NCBI RefSeq assembly: GCF_963666145.1
Contig: NZ_OY762614.1
Span: forward strand, 4,082,501-4,146,500
Origin: an uncultured Desulfobacter sp.
GTDB taxonomy: Bacteria; Desulfobacterota; Desulfobacteria; Desulfobacterales; Desulfobacteraceae
Reading direction: 5' to 3'
Length of the DNA stretch: 64,000 bases
Shown here: positions 37,463-45,886 of the stretch, in pieces
How positions within the stretch are numbered: the first letter of the stretch is position 1
Layout: each line of letters opens with the position of its first letter
Made by a program: the position numbers and the translations under genes
Notes under the pieces: generated by a model
What the model was told of the DNA's origin: nothing
The model's input: the letters and a program-made list of their open reading frames with translations, nothing else
Databases searched by the model: none

Positions 37463-37891
37463 ATGGATAAATGGGATGAAGAATATAATTTGGGCGAATC
37501 TGAGGGTAACGAGGCGTGTTTAATCGATAATGGTGAAACTCGATGGCCTGGCAAAAACCCTTATGAAAAAGGAAGTGCAAAATACCACGGGTGGGATACA
37601 GGATATTACCATTGCTGGTTTTATGAAACCAGAAGTAAAAAATACCCATACATTGCAGCGGTAGAAGATTATTTAGGCGGTATTGATCAGACTGTTTATC
37701 CAGATGGAACCAAACAATTTAAAGACCAAGGCGTTATCCCGCCGGTGGATTATTCTCCCAGGCTGCCAGTACCCGAGCTTGAACAATTTTGTAGAGATAA
37801 TTTGGATCGATATAAACAGTTTTATGATCAAAATAAAACTGCCATTGAAAATTATGATCCGATTCCGGCTATAGAATCTTTTTGGGATTAA
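37463..37891 (+). CDS. hypothetical protein with RMF/CrpP-like N-terminus
   Basis: 142 residues. The start (EYNLGESEGNEACLIDNGETRWPGKNPY then KYHGWDTGYYHC) resembles the G-x3-G ... NPY ... GW-x2-GY layout of ribosome modulation factor and CrpP-like small proteins; this is a pattern match by eye only. The C-terminal half is unrecognised and acidic. ATG follows GGGGGGAG. Lies between trbM and traJ in the element. Confidence 0.5.
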   Translation: MDKWDEEYNLGESEGNEACLIDNGETRWPGKNPYEKGSAKYHGWDTGYYHCWFYETRSKKYPYIAAVEDYLGGIDQTVYPDGTKQFKDQGVIPPVDYSPRLPVPELEQFCRDNLDRYKQFYDQNKTAIENYDPIPAIESFWD

Positions 37892-37980
37892 AAAATATAC
37901 AAAAAGAAAATTGTTTTTGATTTTGACCGTTTTCAAAAGCTTTTGAAAGCCACTGATGTTAAGCGGCCTTTTAAGGATAA
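37892..37980. other. palindrome ahead of traJ, weak oriT candidate
   Basis: The gap before traJ contains the perfect 18-bp palindrome TTTCAAAAGCTTTTGAAA (37931-37948). On the - strand TTTATCCTTA (about 37975-37984) faintly resembles the IncP nick consensus YATCCTGY. In RP4 oriT lies upstream of traJ, which is the main reason to mark this site. Confidence 0.3.
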
Positions 37981-38358
37981 ATGGCTAAAAATAGAACAAA
38001 AATACATTTTATAAGATTTATGAAAAATAAACGGACAGAATGCCTGAAATCATACGTTACAGCCGAAGAACGCGCTAAGATACAGCAGCTATCCAAACAG
38101 ACCGGTTTATCCGTTTCTGATTATATCCGCAGGATTTTAACCGGCCAAAGTATAGAATCAAGACTTGACCAGGAAGCTTTTTTATCTGCGCTTAAAGTAA
38201 ACGCAGACCTTGGCAGGCTCGGGGGGCTGTTTAAATACTATCTTGCCCAGGGATTTAAAAATGTGCCTCCTGGCGAAATAAGAAAGGTGCTGCATGACAT
38301 TGAAGACAGGCAGCGCCAGCTCAGGCCGGTTATTTCTAAAATTCGGGATATAGTGTGA
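37981..38358 (+). CDS. traJ: TraJ/MobC-like oriT-recognition protein
   Basis: 125 residues, basic. A ribbon-helix-helix segment (CLKSYVTAEERAKIQQLSKQTGLSVSDYIRRILTG) is followed by the helical MobC/TraJ tail with ADLGRLGGLFKYYL. Such proteins bind oriT and recruit the relaxase, whose gene follows. ATG at 37981 with AAGGA close by; an inner ATG at 38020 lacks a site. Confidence 0.85.
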   Translation: MAKNRTKIHFIRFMKNKRTECLKSYVTAEERAKIQQLSKQTGLSVSDYIRRILTGQSIESRLDQEAFLSALKVNADLGRLGGLFKYYLAQGFKNVPPGEIRKVLHDIEDRQRQLRPVISKIRDIV

Positions 38359-38447
38359 GGTTGCAGCCTTGTTTTCTTTCATACATTCAGGAACACCGAC
38401 ATTTTTGATGGCTTTGTATCCTATCACCATCATCACAGTTTAACGTC

Positions 38448-39974
38448 ATGATATCAAAACGTATCCAATGCGAACCGAAAAACGACAACATAAAACGTTT
38501 AGGGGCATATATAGGCGCCGGCCATGAAAGGGAAAAGCTCTTTGCAAAATGGACAGCCGGCTGTTATGCCGGGCAGGATTATGATCTGGCCATTGATGAA
38601 ATTAAAGCCACCCAGGCAATGAATACCCGGACCAAAAAAGAGAAAACCTATCATATGGTAGTCAGTTTTCATCCCGAAGATTTCGAAAAACTTTCCCTGG
38701 AAGATTTTAAAAACATTGAAAAAGAATTTGCGGCCGCTTTAGGTTTTGAAGACCATCAACGGCTTTGCGGAATACACATTAACACAGACCATCCCCACAT
38801 GCATGTTGCATACAATATGATCCACAAGGAAAAATACACCCGGCATGATCCTTTCTACGATTATTATAAACGGGATAAAACGTGCCGGCTCCTGGAGGAA
38901 AAATATAAGCTTAAAATCGATGTTGGTGTTGGACAGCAATTTAGCGATTACGTGAAGCAGCGGCAATCAGATGTAAAACAGGCCTTTGACAATGCGAGGG
39001 ATTGGCAGTCCTTGCACAAAGAACTGGCTGTTTACGGCTTAACTGTGCAAATGCGAGGGAACGGCTGTATCCTGGCGGCAATCGGCCACAAACAAAAAGA
39101 TGGGTATCATATAAAATTAAGCGATTTTGATAAAAATTTGTCCAAGAAAAAACTTCAGGACCGGTTTGGTTCCTATGAAAAATCAGCCGGGGATTATGAG
39201 GTCAAAGAAATTTTTCAACGGGAGCCCAAACGGGAAAACGCCAAGGCCAAAGATTTTGAAACTAAAACCGGGCTGAAATCCTTTGAGACCTTTGTTTTAG
39301 AATCAAAAGAGTTTATCGCCCAGGCGGCAATTCAATCCAATACCTGGCAAGACTTCCATCGGGAATTGGCCAGGATCGGTCTTGAAGTTAAGCCCCGGGG
39401 AGCAGGTTATGTTTTAACGGATATCGGCGGCAAGACTAAAAAAAATTCAAGCATCCCTTTTTCTAAAACCGGAATGCGAATTGCCAAAAACGGCATTATT
39501 CTTGAACACCCCAAAAAAGGAGATATGAACAATGGAAGAAACACAGGCCAGCCCGGAAATAGAAACACCGGAAGACAACGAAACTCAACCACCTTTAATC
39601 AGTCCGGTTTTAGCCGACCTGAGCCGCTCTCCAAAAACAATTTGCGCAAATTGTCCAAATGCCGTTTGGCATATCACGGAACAGGACAAGTTGAGGATAT
39701 TTTGTCGTTTGATGCACGCGCTTATAGACGAGAGTCTGAAAGCTTGCGATGGGGCAATGATGGAAGACAGAAAATTTTAGGGGAATTTGAACCGTCCCAA
39801 GGCGGTTATACAATTGAAAAGCCGTATAAATTTGAACCAGTGAAAAAGCTCAAATCGGCCAAAGAAAGAGAAGCTTGGAAGATCTATATTCAGGAACAAA
39901 AAAATCGTAATTATAACTGGATAAAATTTAGTAAAAATTTTCAGCATTTTTATGGAGAAGATTATGGAATGTAA
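38448..39974 (+). CDS. traI: TraI-like relaxase (MOBP type)
   Basis: 508 residues. N-terminal relaxase domain with the nucleophile Tyr probably near residue 21 (RLGAYIGAG), motif II region and the metal-binding HINTDHPHMHVAYNMIH (motif III). The middle has two repeated segments (RDWQSLHKELAVYGLTVQMRGNGCIL and NTWQDFHRELARIGLEVKPRGAGYVL), typical of TraI linkers. Shorter than RP4 TraI. Nicks oriT and pilots the strand. A second gene (traH-like) is nested in another frame near its 3' end. Confidence 0.9.
   Translation: MISKRIQCEPKNDNIKRLGAYIGAGHEREKLFAKWTAGCYAGQDYDLAIDEIKATQAMNTRTKKEKTYHMVVSFHPEDFEKLSLEDFKNIEKEFAAALGFEDHQRLCGIHINTDHPHMHVAYNMIHKEKYTRHDPFYDYYKRDKTCRLLEEKYKLKIDVGVGQQFSDYVKQRQSDVKQAFDNARDWQSLHKELAVYGLTVQMRGNGCILAAIGHKQKDGYHIKLSDFDKNLSKKKLQDRFGSYEKSAGDYEVKEIFQREPKRENAKAKDFETKTGLKSFETFVLESKEFIAQAAIQSNTWQDFHRELARIGLEVKPRGAGYVLTDIGGKTKKNSSIPFSKTGMRIAKNGIILEHPKKGDMNNGRNTGQPGNRNTGRQRNSTTFNQSGFSRPEPLSKNNLRKLSKCRLAYHGTGQVEDILSFDARAYRRESESLRWGNDGRQKILGEFEPSQGGYTIEKPYKFEPVKKLKSAKEREAWKIYIQEQKNRNYNWIKFSKNFQHFYGEDYGM
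39532..39780 (+). CDS. TraH-like protein nested inside traI
   Basis: 82 residues read in the +1 frame within traI. ATG 39532 is served by AAGGAG at 39517-39522. The sequence is organised: an acidic, proline-rich N-terminus and a cysteine motif CANCPNAVWH...FCRLMHALIDES...ACDG, a form I recognise from small proteins linked to relaxase genes in conjugative elements. In RP4, traH also lies wholly inside traI in another frame. The cysteines could bind zinc. Codon use in both frames limits certainty. Confidence 0.7.
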   Translation: MEETQASPEIETPEDNETQPPLISPVLADLSRSPKTICANCPNAVWHITEQDKLRIFCRLMHALIDESLKACDGAMMEDRKF

Positions 39975-40638
39975 ATTTATTGTTTTCACAAGGTTTTTTA
40001 AATGATTTGACTTTTAGGGGGGAGGGGAGTCTGCAGTGATAATTTGAAAGCCCCACTTCGCAATGCGTCTGCTATTAAACGCTGGTTTAAAATACGCCTG
40101 TGTAAGGATTGATACCAGTGCGTAGTCAATGATGTGGCAAATTGAAGAAAAAAATTGCAAGCCCTTCCCAATGATGTTAATGATATTTTTTGTCATTTAT
40201 GTAGATCTGGATATTCTTACTTTTCGGATATTCTTCCGTTCGATAAGTGAATACGGAAGATAAACGGAAACCACAGATCAATTTATATGCGTCAAAGGCG
40301 ATTGAAATGTATCATTAGCGATCATTTTAGTTCGAATAGAACAATTGTTAGCGTTATATATTTATATGGCTCTCAGCCTAATTGTTTGAAAGGTCTTTTA
40401 TCTTGGACCGTTGAACCGACAGATAGAAAATGGGGTTTTGTACTAAAAAAACATAGAGACATAGACGAATTTCTGTCTCTCTTTCCGATGTCGATTTGTT
40501 TGTAAATCCCCAAACTAATGATGGGTGCTGGTGACTATTGATCACAAAAAATAAGGGAATTTTGATTGATAAAGGGTACTTTTGTATAGGTGAAGAAACG
40601 GATAGTGGCATGGTTAGTATATTGTAGATGAGGTCGAC
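39975..40638. other. non-coding stretch after traI
   Basis: No convincing gene. A 72-codon frame at 40287-40505 has no ribosome site and no recognisable motif. Notable bits are a G-rich run near 40018, an 8-base inverted pair TCTTCCGT/ACGGAAGA (40229 and 40253) and short direct GATATTCTT repeats. The boundary between the transfer genes and the AT-rich cargo falls here. Confidence 0.5.
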
Positions 40639-41574
40639 ATGAATGGTTTATATGCAACGGGAGATAAGATTGTTGTGCTTCCTCCAGATTGTCCTGATCT
40701 TGATGGTTACGCGTGTGCGCTTGGGTATTCAGAATTATTGAGGTCTCAGGGGCTATCTGCGCAACCTTGGATATCTGGGCCAATCGATTCGGAAACAGTC
40801 TTTGTCGTTAGAAAATTAAGTAACCCTGTTATCGAGTCTATTGATTCAGTTGTGGATGCGGATAAATATGTTTACGTTGATGGGAGTGATCTCCAGCTTT
40901 TTCCACGTAATTTTTCACCAGAGAAAGTTGTTGAAGTGATAGACCATCATTTTCCTCATGAAGTCGAAAAGGATTTCCCTAATGCAAAGGCGGATGTTCA
41001 GAGAATCGGGGCAGCAGCGACATTAGTTACGGAGAGGTTTAGACAGCAAAAAATTATCCCAACCTTCGATTCTGCATTGCTGTTGTTTTGTGCAATTCAT
41101 TCGAATACACAGGGTCTAAATGGTTCTGTAACAACAAAAAGAGATCATGAAGCCGTGCGGTGGTTGCAGTTGGTCGCTGATATTCCTGTAAATATAGTAT
41201 CTCAGCAATTCGAGGCGAGAAAAAATGATATTTTGTCGGATCTGAGTGCTGCAGTTCAGAGGGAAAATAAAACATACAGCGACTCGTCAATTGGGGACTA
41301 TACAGTGGCCCAATTAGAATTTCCTGGTGCATCGGCAGTGGTGGCATATGCGGTCGCAGACCTTATAAATAGCACGAATGCACTTGGCGAAAGATCGATT
41401 TTGAATATGGTGGATGTCGCGGCAAATGAAAATACTATGATTATCCCAAATGGGGAGTTCCGAAAGCGAGTGGAGGTAATCCTTGGTAAAAAGTTTAGTG
41501 GTTGTAATTTGGTTATTTCTCCTGTGATGCTCAGAAAACAGATAGTTGCCTTTATATCTGGAGCGGGGTGGTAG
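40639..41574 (+). CDS. DHH-family phosphoesterase
   Basis: 311 residues. Motifs of the DHH superfamily are present: PDLDGYACALGY (Asp motif I/II, residues 18-30), VYVDGSDLQ (about 73-81), VIDHHFPHE (about 99-107) and AAATLVTERF. The lower C-terminal domain is less clear. The family cleaves phosphodiester or pyrophosphate bonds (RecJ, nanoRNase, inorganic pyrophosphatase) with metal ions. Overall it looks nearer to pyrophosphatase/nanoRNase than to RecJ. GATGAGG precedes the ATG. First of three closely linked genes; substrate unknown. Confidence 0.8.
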   Translation: MNGLYATGDKIVVLPPDCPDLDGYACALGYSELLRSQGLSAQPWISGPIDSETVFVVRKLSNPVIESIDSVVDADKYVYVDGSDLQLFPRNFSPEKVVEVIDHHFPHEVEKDFPNAKADVQRIGAAATLVTERFRQQKIIPTFDSALLLFCAIHSNTQGLNGSVTTKRDHEAVRWLQLVADIPVNIVSQQFEARKNDILSDLSAAVQRENKTYSDSSIGDYTVAQLEFPGASAVVAYAVADLINSTNALGERSILNMVDVAANENTMIIPNGEFRKRVEVILGKKFSGCNLVISPVMLRKQIVAFISGAGW

Positions 41575-43612
41575 TTCCGGTTTGGTGAATTCAGTGATAT
41601 CGGCGTGTCCGGATGCTTCGCTCTTTCTTCATTTCTTTAATAGAGAAATAATCTCAATATATAAAGCGAAAGACCTTTCTAAGAAGGGGTTATTTAGCTC
41701 TTTCGTTAAAATGTCTCGTTACGGTCTGCTCGTAACCGAGGGACCGCTAATTTTGCCCGCGTCTTCTCTTTTTGAGATTCCTTTCATTGATAGCTATCTC
41801 TGGACTTTGCGGTCAGTTCGCGCTGCAGGGTTACTGGATTTTTGGTCTCCAACGCCTGACTTGGACGAGTATGCGGTAAAAAAGAGGGGAGAGTATCGAG
41901 ATCAGGCAGGTCTTTTCGCTGGATATTCGAATGATCAGCCGGTGCCAACTACACACATGAAAGGGCTTGTATGGCGACCGAGGACGAAGAGAAGTGCGTC
42001 AAAAGATATTACTATGGCCTGGCTGGCCTCCGTAGAAAGTGAAAATGACTTATGGAGGAGTATCTTTGATGATGTAGGAGGTGCAGGCTCAAGTCCAGGA
42101 AAAGTTGAAAATAAAATTTATGATGTTCCAGTTAATCTGGAGGGAAGAGCATTTGTTGTAGATAATATTCAGTCGGTAATGCCCTTTAGGCTGCCTCCTA
42201 AGGCCGAAGTGAAAATCAATATATTTATTAGTAGGGCATATATCGAGTCATTGTTAGATGAATATGATGCGCTTATTTGGACCCAAACCCCAATTGGCGA
42301 ATTGGACTGTAACATTACGTCAAAGCACTCGGATGGTAGGGCCAGAACTATTTCGTACAGGAAGGTGGAGCGTATTCTTATCGGGCTTGGGATTAAGACC
42401 GTTATTGATCGCTTATCGTGGAAGCAACTTATTTCTTTACGTTCTTCTTTGCCGGTAGCATGGTTGTGTTGTGAGGTGCAAAAGTATGCGCGTGGGGACA
42501 ATACGTTTGTAAATGAGATAAATGCTATAGGTTTGTCTCGTAAAATAGCTATTGAGGAAGTTAGAAATGAAGAGGATCTGATACGAAGGTCCTGTTTGAT
42601 ACAGGACGAAATATTGCGTTACAGAGAGCTTGTGTTGGATAAGTTATCATCGAATTATGAGAGGAATGATATTGTGGACGCCCAAACAGAAACGAGAGCA
42701 TCAGACATCGCTATAATCGTCGCTTTGCCAGAGGAATTTAGAAAAGCGTTCGGAAAGTTCGATATGACGCCATCATGGAAAGAAGAGCAGGGTATGTATG
42801 TTTATGACTTTAGTTGGGGGGGGTATGTATGTAGTGTGACCTTCGTAGGGGGCATGGGCCCTACTAAAGCCGGGTTGCACACTTTAGAAGCAATTAACAT
42901 AACTAAGCCTAAAACGGTCATTAACATTGGCATAGCCGGAGCGATGGATTCGGATGTGATGTTAGGAGATGTGGTGATTGCCGATGTCGTTGATGGGTAC
43001 TTAGAGAATTCAAAAGTTGTTGATGTTAACCCGCTACCTAAAGAAAGCAGTAAGAATTCTGGGGAAGTAGAAACAGAAGATGAAGTGCCTGAAATAGTTG
43101 GCGAATCTGTGGATTTTAAATTTCTTCTATCCGGAGAGCCATTTCGTACAACATCTGTATTAGTAACTCACGCAGAAAATTTTGAGTTTGTTCATGCTAA
43201 GGCTTTCGAAAAGTTTAAGATTGAAAGTTTAGATCGGCGATCTTCGATGGGGGGCGAAGGCGGCATTATGGAAGATTTGGTGAAAAGGGAGTTGTTCAGG
43301 AGCGAAGCGACAGTGTTGGTGGGGCATGTTGCGTCGGGTCCGGCTGTTAGTGCCTCTGAAAAATTTGTAGGGTGGCTTAAGAATACTCGAGATAGGAAGT
43401 ATATTGCGGTGGAGATGGAGAGTTTTGGTGTCTTGCTAGCCTGCGCTAGAAGAGGGAATGATACATTCGTGATTCGGGGTATATCAGATTTTGGAGATGA
43501 GAGGAAAAAGCAGCTTGACAACGTGGAAGGAGGGAGTTTTCGTACGTTAGCTTTGGAAGAGGCGATCAGTTTTCTTGGGCGACTTATCGAGGCCGGGGTT
43601 TTTAAGAGGTAA
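41546..43612 (+). CDS. large protein with C-terminal nucleoside phosphorylase/nucleosidase domain
   Basis: 688 residues. The C-terminal 300 residues are a PNP/MTAN-type domain: IAIIVALPEEFRKAF (about 390-404), VINIGIAGAMDSDVMLGDVVIADV (about 457-480), KYIAVEMESFGVLLACA (about 617) and IRGISDFGDERKKQ. The N-terminal 380 residues are unrecognised and could sense a trigger. Such nucleosidase domains occur as effectors in bacterial conflict systems, removing bases from nucleosides or nucleotides. The start is uncertain: TTG 41546 overlaps the DHH gene by 29 bases, and TTG 41582 or GTG 41585 are alternatives. Confidence 0.8.
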   Translation: MPLYLERGGSSGLVNSVISACPDASLFLHFFNREIISIYKAKDLSKKGLFSSFVKMSRYGLLVTEGPLILPASSLFEIPFIDSYLWTLRSVRAAGLLDFWSPTPDLDEYAVKKRGEYRDQAGLFAGYSNDQPVPTTHMKGLVWRPRTKRSASKDITMAWLASVESENDLWRSIFDDVGGAGSSPGKVENKIYDVPVNLEGRAFVVDNIQSVMPFRLPPKAEVKINIFISRAYIESLLDEYDALIWTQTPIGELDCNITSKHSDGRARTISYRKVERILIGLGIKTVIDRLSWKQLISLRSSLPVAWLCCEVQKYARGDNTFVNEINAIGLSRKIAIEEVRNEEDLIRRSCLIQDEILRYRELVLDKLSSNYERNDIVDAQTETRASDIAIIVALPEEFRKAFGKFDMTPSWKEEQGMYVYDFSWGGYVCSVTFVGGMGPTKAGLHTLEAINITKPKTVINIGIAGAMDSDVMLGDVVIADVVDGYLENSKVVDVNPLPKESSKNSGEVETEDEVPEIVGESVDFKFLLSGEPFRTTSVLVTHAENFEFVHAKAFEKFKIESLDRRSSMGGEGGIMEDLVKRELFRSEATVLVGHVASGPAVSASEKFVGWLKNTRDRKYIAVEMESFGVLLACARRGNDTFVIRGISDFGDERKKQLDNVEGGSFRTLALEEAISFLGRLIEAGVFKR

Positions 43613-43634
43613 CGAACTATCAGGAGCGCAGTGA

Positions 43635-44186
43635 ATGAAAGAAAATAAAGTAGAGATAGGCTCAGTACACGGAAGATTTCAGTTATTTCACAACGATCAT
43701 CTACGTTATGTGTTGGCGGCAATAGAGCGTTGTGATTTCTTGATTGTGGGAGTCACTTCTTTTGTAAATACTGAGCTTACGCTGATGGAAAAGGCCAGGC
43801 ATAGAGCTTTGCCAAGAAATAATCCATTTACGTATTATGAACGGACGCAGGTTATAAGGGAGGCGCTGGTTGATTCTGGTGTGTCGAGTTCTCACTTTTC
43901 ATTCTCTCCATTTCCAATAGAGCAACCGGAATTGTTGCCTCAATTTGTCCCCCTTGATGTGAAGTGTTACACAACTGTTTACGACGAATGGAATCGCCAA
44001 AAGGTCAAAACGCTTTTAGATACGGGCTATGATGTCGAGGTTATGTGGGAAAGCGATAATAAAGAAATTGCGGGAAGTGAACTAAGAGAGAAGATTCTTA
44101 ATGGTGATGAAAGTTGGAAAAAGTTTGTTCCAGAAGCATCAGTAAAAGCTGTGGCTGCGTTAGGTATAAGACATCGTATTTTGTAA
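43635..44186 (+). CDS. NMN adenylyltransferase-like nucleotidyltransferase
   Basis: 183 residues, the usual size for NadM. GRFQLFHNDHLRYV near residue 12 corresponds to GRFQPFHxGH, with the HxGH catalytic motif altered to HNDH, and IAGSELREKI near residue 140 corresponds to ISGTxIR. These enzymes join ATP and nicotinamide mononucleotide to give NAD. AGGAG at 43622 is well placed. It follows the nucleosidase gene by 22 bases, so the three genes are likely one operon. The Gly to Asp change could shift substrate or activity. Confidence 0.78.
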   Translation: MKENKVEIGSVHGRFQLFHNDHLRYVLAAIERCDFLIVGVTSFVNTELTLMEKARHRALPRNNPFTYYERTQVIREALVDSGVSSSHFSFSPFPIEQPELLPQFVPLDVKCYTTVYDEWNRQKVKTLLDTGYDVEVMWESDNKEIAGSELREKILNGDESWKKFVPEASVKAVAALGIRHRIL

Positions 44187-44633
44187 TATTAAACTGTCCC
44201 AATCCATATTTGAGTTGATACTTGGTTCAATGGGAGACGGACTGAGACTAAAAATTATGTCGCAAAAATAACAGGCATTAACCTGACCTGAAAAATAGCC
44301 ATATCCCCGTTATTGCGTTTTGTTAATCCAAGATTGGGTGAATCGTTGTCGACGCCAGTCAGCTATTCAGTTTAAGAAAGGTAACAAAATCGAGTAGGAT
44401 ACCGTAATGAATACCTCTGAGTGGCTGCTTGAGGTCTTTTTCATCCAGACTATAGAGGTTTCTTCTCTCCTCAATTCCCAACTTTCAGTAGAAAGTTGGG
44501 ATTGTAAAAACAAACCAAAAGGCTCATCAATAAAAGCGTTGGGTCTTTTTTTTGAAATTCAGACTTGTTTTTTTGGAAAACATATCCTAACTTTTATTCA
44601 TATTTTTATTAAAAGTTGGGAATTTTTAAAAAC
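44187..44633. repeat. recombinase leader A with two CCCAAC/GTTGGG hairpins
   Basis: Non-coding. From 44476 onwards it carries hairpin CCCAACTTT cagtag AAAGTTGGG (44478-44501) and a second, longer hairpin (about 44587-44621, arms CCTAACTTTTA and TAAAAGTTGGG) that ends just before the short recombinase gene. The stretch from 44476 to about 44670 has an inverted, diverged copy at 50831-51025. The paired hairpins may be recombination sites or RNA control elements. I see nothing in 44187-44470. Confidence 0.7.
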
Positions 44634-45227
44634 ATGAAAAACTTGAATCATCCTAAAAAAGGAAGCCATATTTCTGTAGAACCGATCCGGAGGCAAAAAG
44701 ACATCAAACTGATAAAAAAAATCTTACAGGATTCTCCCCGTAACCTATGTTTGTTCACTTTGGGGATTAACACTAATCTGCGGGCTTCAGATCTACTGAA
44801 AATCAAAGTCGAACAAGTGCGACACCTTCAGCCCGGGGAAGAAATCTCCTTGAAGGAGAAAAAAACGCAGAAACAACGGCGGATCAATTTAAATCGGGCT
44901 TGTATTGAGGCAATTCAAAATCTGCTTAAATCCATTAAATATGAAGATGATGATTTTCTTTTTCTGAGCAACCGGAAGGACAAAAATGCCCTGACAGTTT
45001 CCAGCCTAAGCACTTTGGTAAAAAAATGGTGTAAGGATATCAACCTGAAGGGGAATTACGCCAGCCACACCCTGAGAAAAACCTGGGGATATCATCAACG
45101 AGTCACTTTCGGTGTTGGGATTCCAGAATTAATGGTTTGTTTCAATCACACCAGTCAAAAGCAGACCTTGGATTATCTTTGCGTCCAGCCTGAAGAAATT
45201 AAGAGCGTTTATCAAAATGAGCTTTAA
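44634..45227 (+). CDS. short tyrosine recombinase lacking the N-terminal domain
   Basis: 197 residues, only a catalytic domain: Arg I in NTNLRASDLL, SHTLRKTWGYHQ (box II), HTSQKQTLDYL with the likely nucleophile Tyr. The usual 90-residue SAM-like DNA-binding domain is absent, and a short basic N-terminus (MKNLNHPKKGSH) takes its place. ATG 44634 follows the hairpin leader; no clear ribosome site exists, so the hairpin could affect translation. A truncated copy of its 5' end lies in inverted orientation near 50.8 kb. Confidence 0.78.
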   Translation: MKNLNHPKKGSHISVEPIRRQKDIKLIKKILQDSPRNLCLFTLGINTNLRASDLLKIKVEQVRHLQPGEEISLKEKKTQKQRRINLNRACIEAIQNLLKSIKYEDDDFLFLSNRKDKNALTVSSLSTLVKKWCKDINLKGNYASHTLRKTWGYHQRVTFGVGIPELMVCFNHTSQKQTLDYLCVQPEEIKSVYQNEL

Positions 45228-45702
45228 AAAAATTTGGAAATTTGTGCCACTTTGCTATCATTAAGCATTAAAGGCCATAATGATAAATATCTATCGCTCA
45301 AGACCAAACTTAAAATGTGAAAAACAATTGTCGTTGATCAGTGCTCCGCGCTTTTACATTCCAGGCTCAAAATAAAGCTGCGAAATGATTCCTCGGATAC
45401 TCGGTTGTTTTGCAGCCAACTATACGCCGAACTCCCAATGGGAAGACTTGTATGGGTTGTCACAAAAAGAATGACAGCTGGCATTTTTTAACATTGCTAC
45501 AACGGTCGTGATGTACATCCCCTTCAAATTCTAATAAAAACAATAGCCTATAGTTTTTTCAAAGCCATACGAGCAGCAATGAAATCTCATCTTTGATAAG
45601 GCCAACGTAGGTTCAAAAAATATTGAAATCTATGGGATTCCCTTATTGACATCTTTTCTTAATAACGATAGGTGTTAATTAAAAAAAATCCTATGTTATG
45701 CT

Positions 45703-45826
45703 CAATGCCGTTTCCTTAAGGGTAATGAGGATGCCCTTTTTAGCAGAGAGTCCTCCTGGTAAGTGGATCTTATGGATCGAATGAAATCCGTAAAATGTTC
45801 CCAAAATCCTTAAGGAAACGGCATTG
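45703..45826. mobile_element. MITE-like element, 124 bp
   Basis: Perfect 19-bp terminal inverted repeats, CAATGCCGTTTCCTTAAGG (45703-45721) and its complement (45808-45826), are bordered on both sides by the 10-bp direct repeat ATGTTATGCT (45693-45702 and 45827-45836), which looks like a target duplication. No coding capacity. It sits in the leader of the STAND gene. A 10-bp duplication would suit an IS4-type transposase; none with these ends is seen in the window. Confidence 0.85.
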
Positions 45827-45861
45827 ATGTTATGCTTACTGACAAGTTTATATGAATAAAC

Positions 45862-45879
45862 GATAACTAAATATTATCG
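45862..45879 (+). promoter_or_regulatory. 18-bp motif shared with the ATP-grasp gene
   Basis: GATAACTAAATATTATCG, itself a partial palindrome (CGATAA...TTATCG). It ends eight bases before the STAND start. The identical 18 bases occur on the other strand at 49252-49269 at the 5' end of the convergent gene. Possible common operator. Confidence 0.5.
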
Positions 45880-45886
45880 GTAATCT

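Larger units (their letters stand above)
45228..45886. other. non-coding region upstream of the STAND gene
   Basis: Contains AATTGTCGTTGATCAG at 45326-45341 (an exact inverted copy is at 51070-51085), a TTGACA box at 45646 that may belong to the STAND promoter, the MITE-like insertion at 45693-45836, and an 18-bp motif at 45862-45879 shared with the ATP-grasp gene. No gene of its own is visible. Confidence 0.6.

Noticed and set aside
40287..40505. 72-codon frame before the DHH gene
   Set aside because: No ribosome site, no motif and no link to neighbours.
44476..44621. attC-like sites in the CCCAAC/GTTGGG hairpins
   Set aside because: The half-site bases are close, but the outer consensus positions do not fit and stem lengths are too short; better treated as leader hairpins of the short recombinase.
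44407..44637. 76-codon frame across recombinase leader A
   Set aside because: Covers the conserved hairpins and its start has no support; the repeat explains the sequence.
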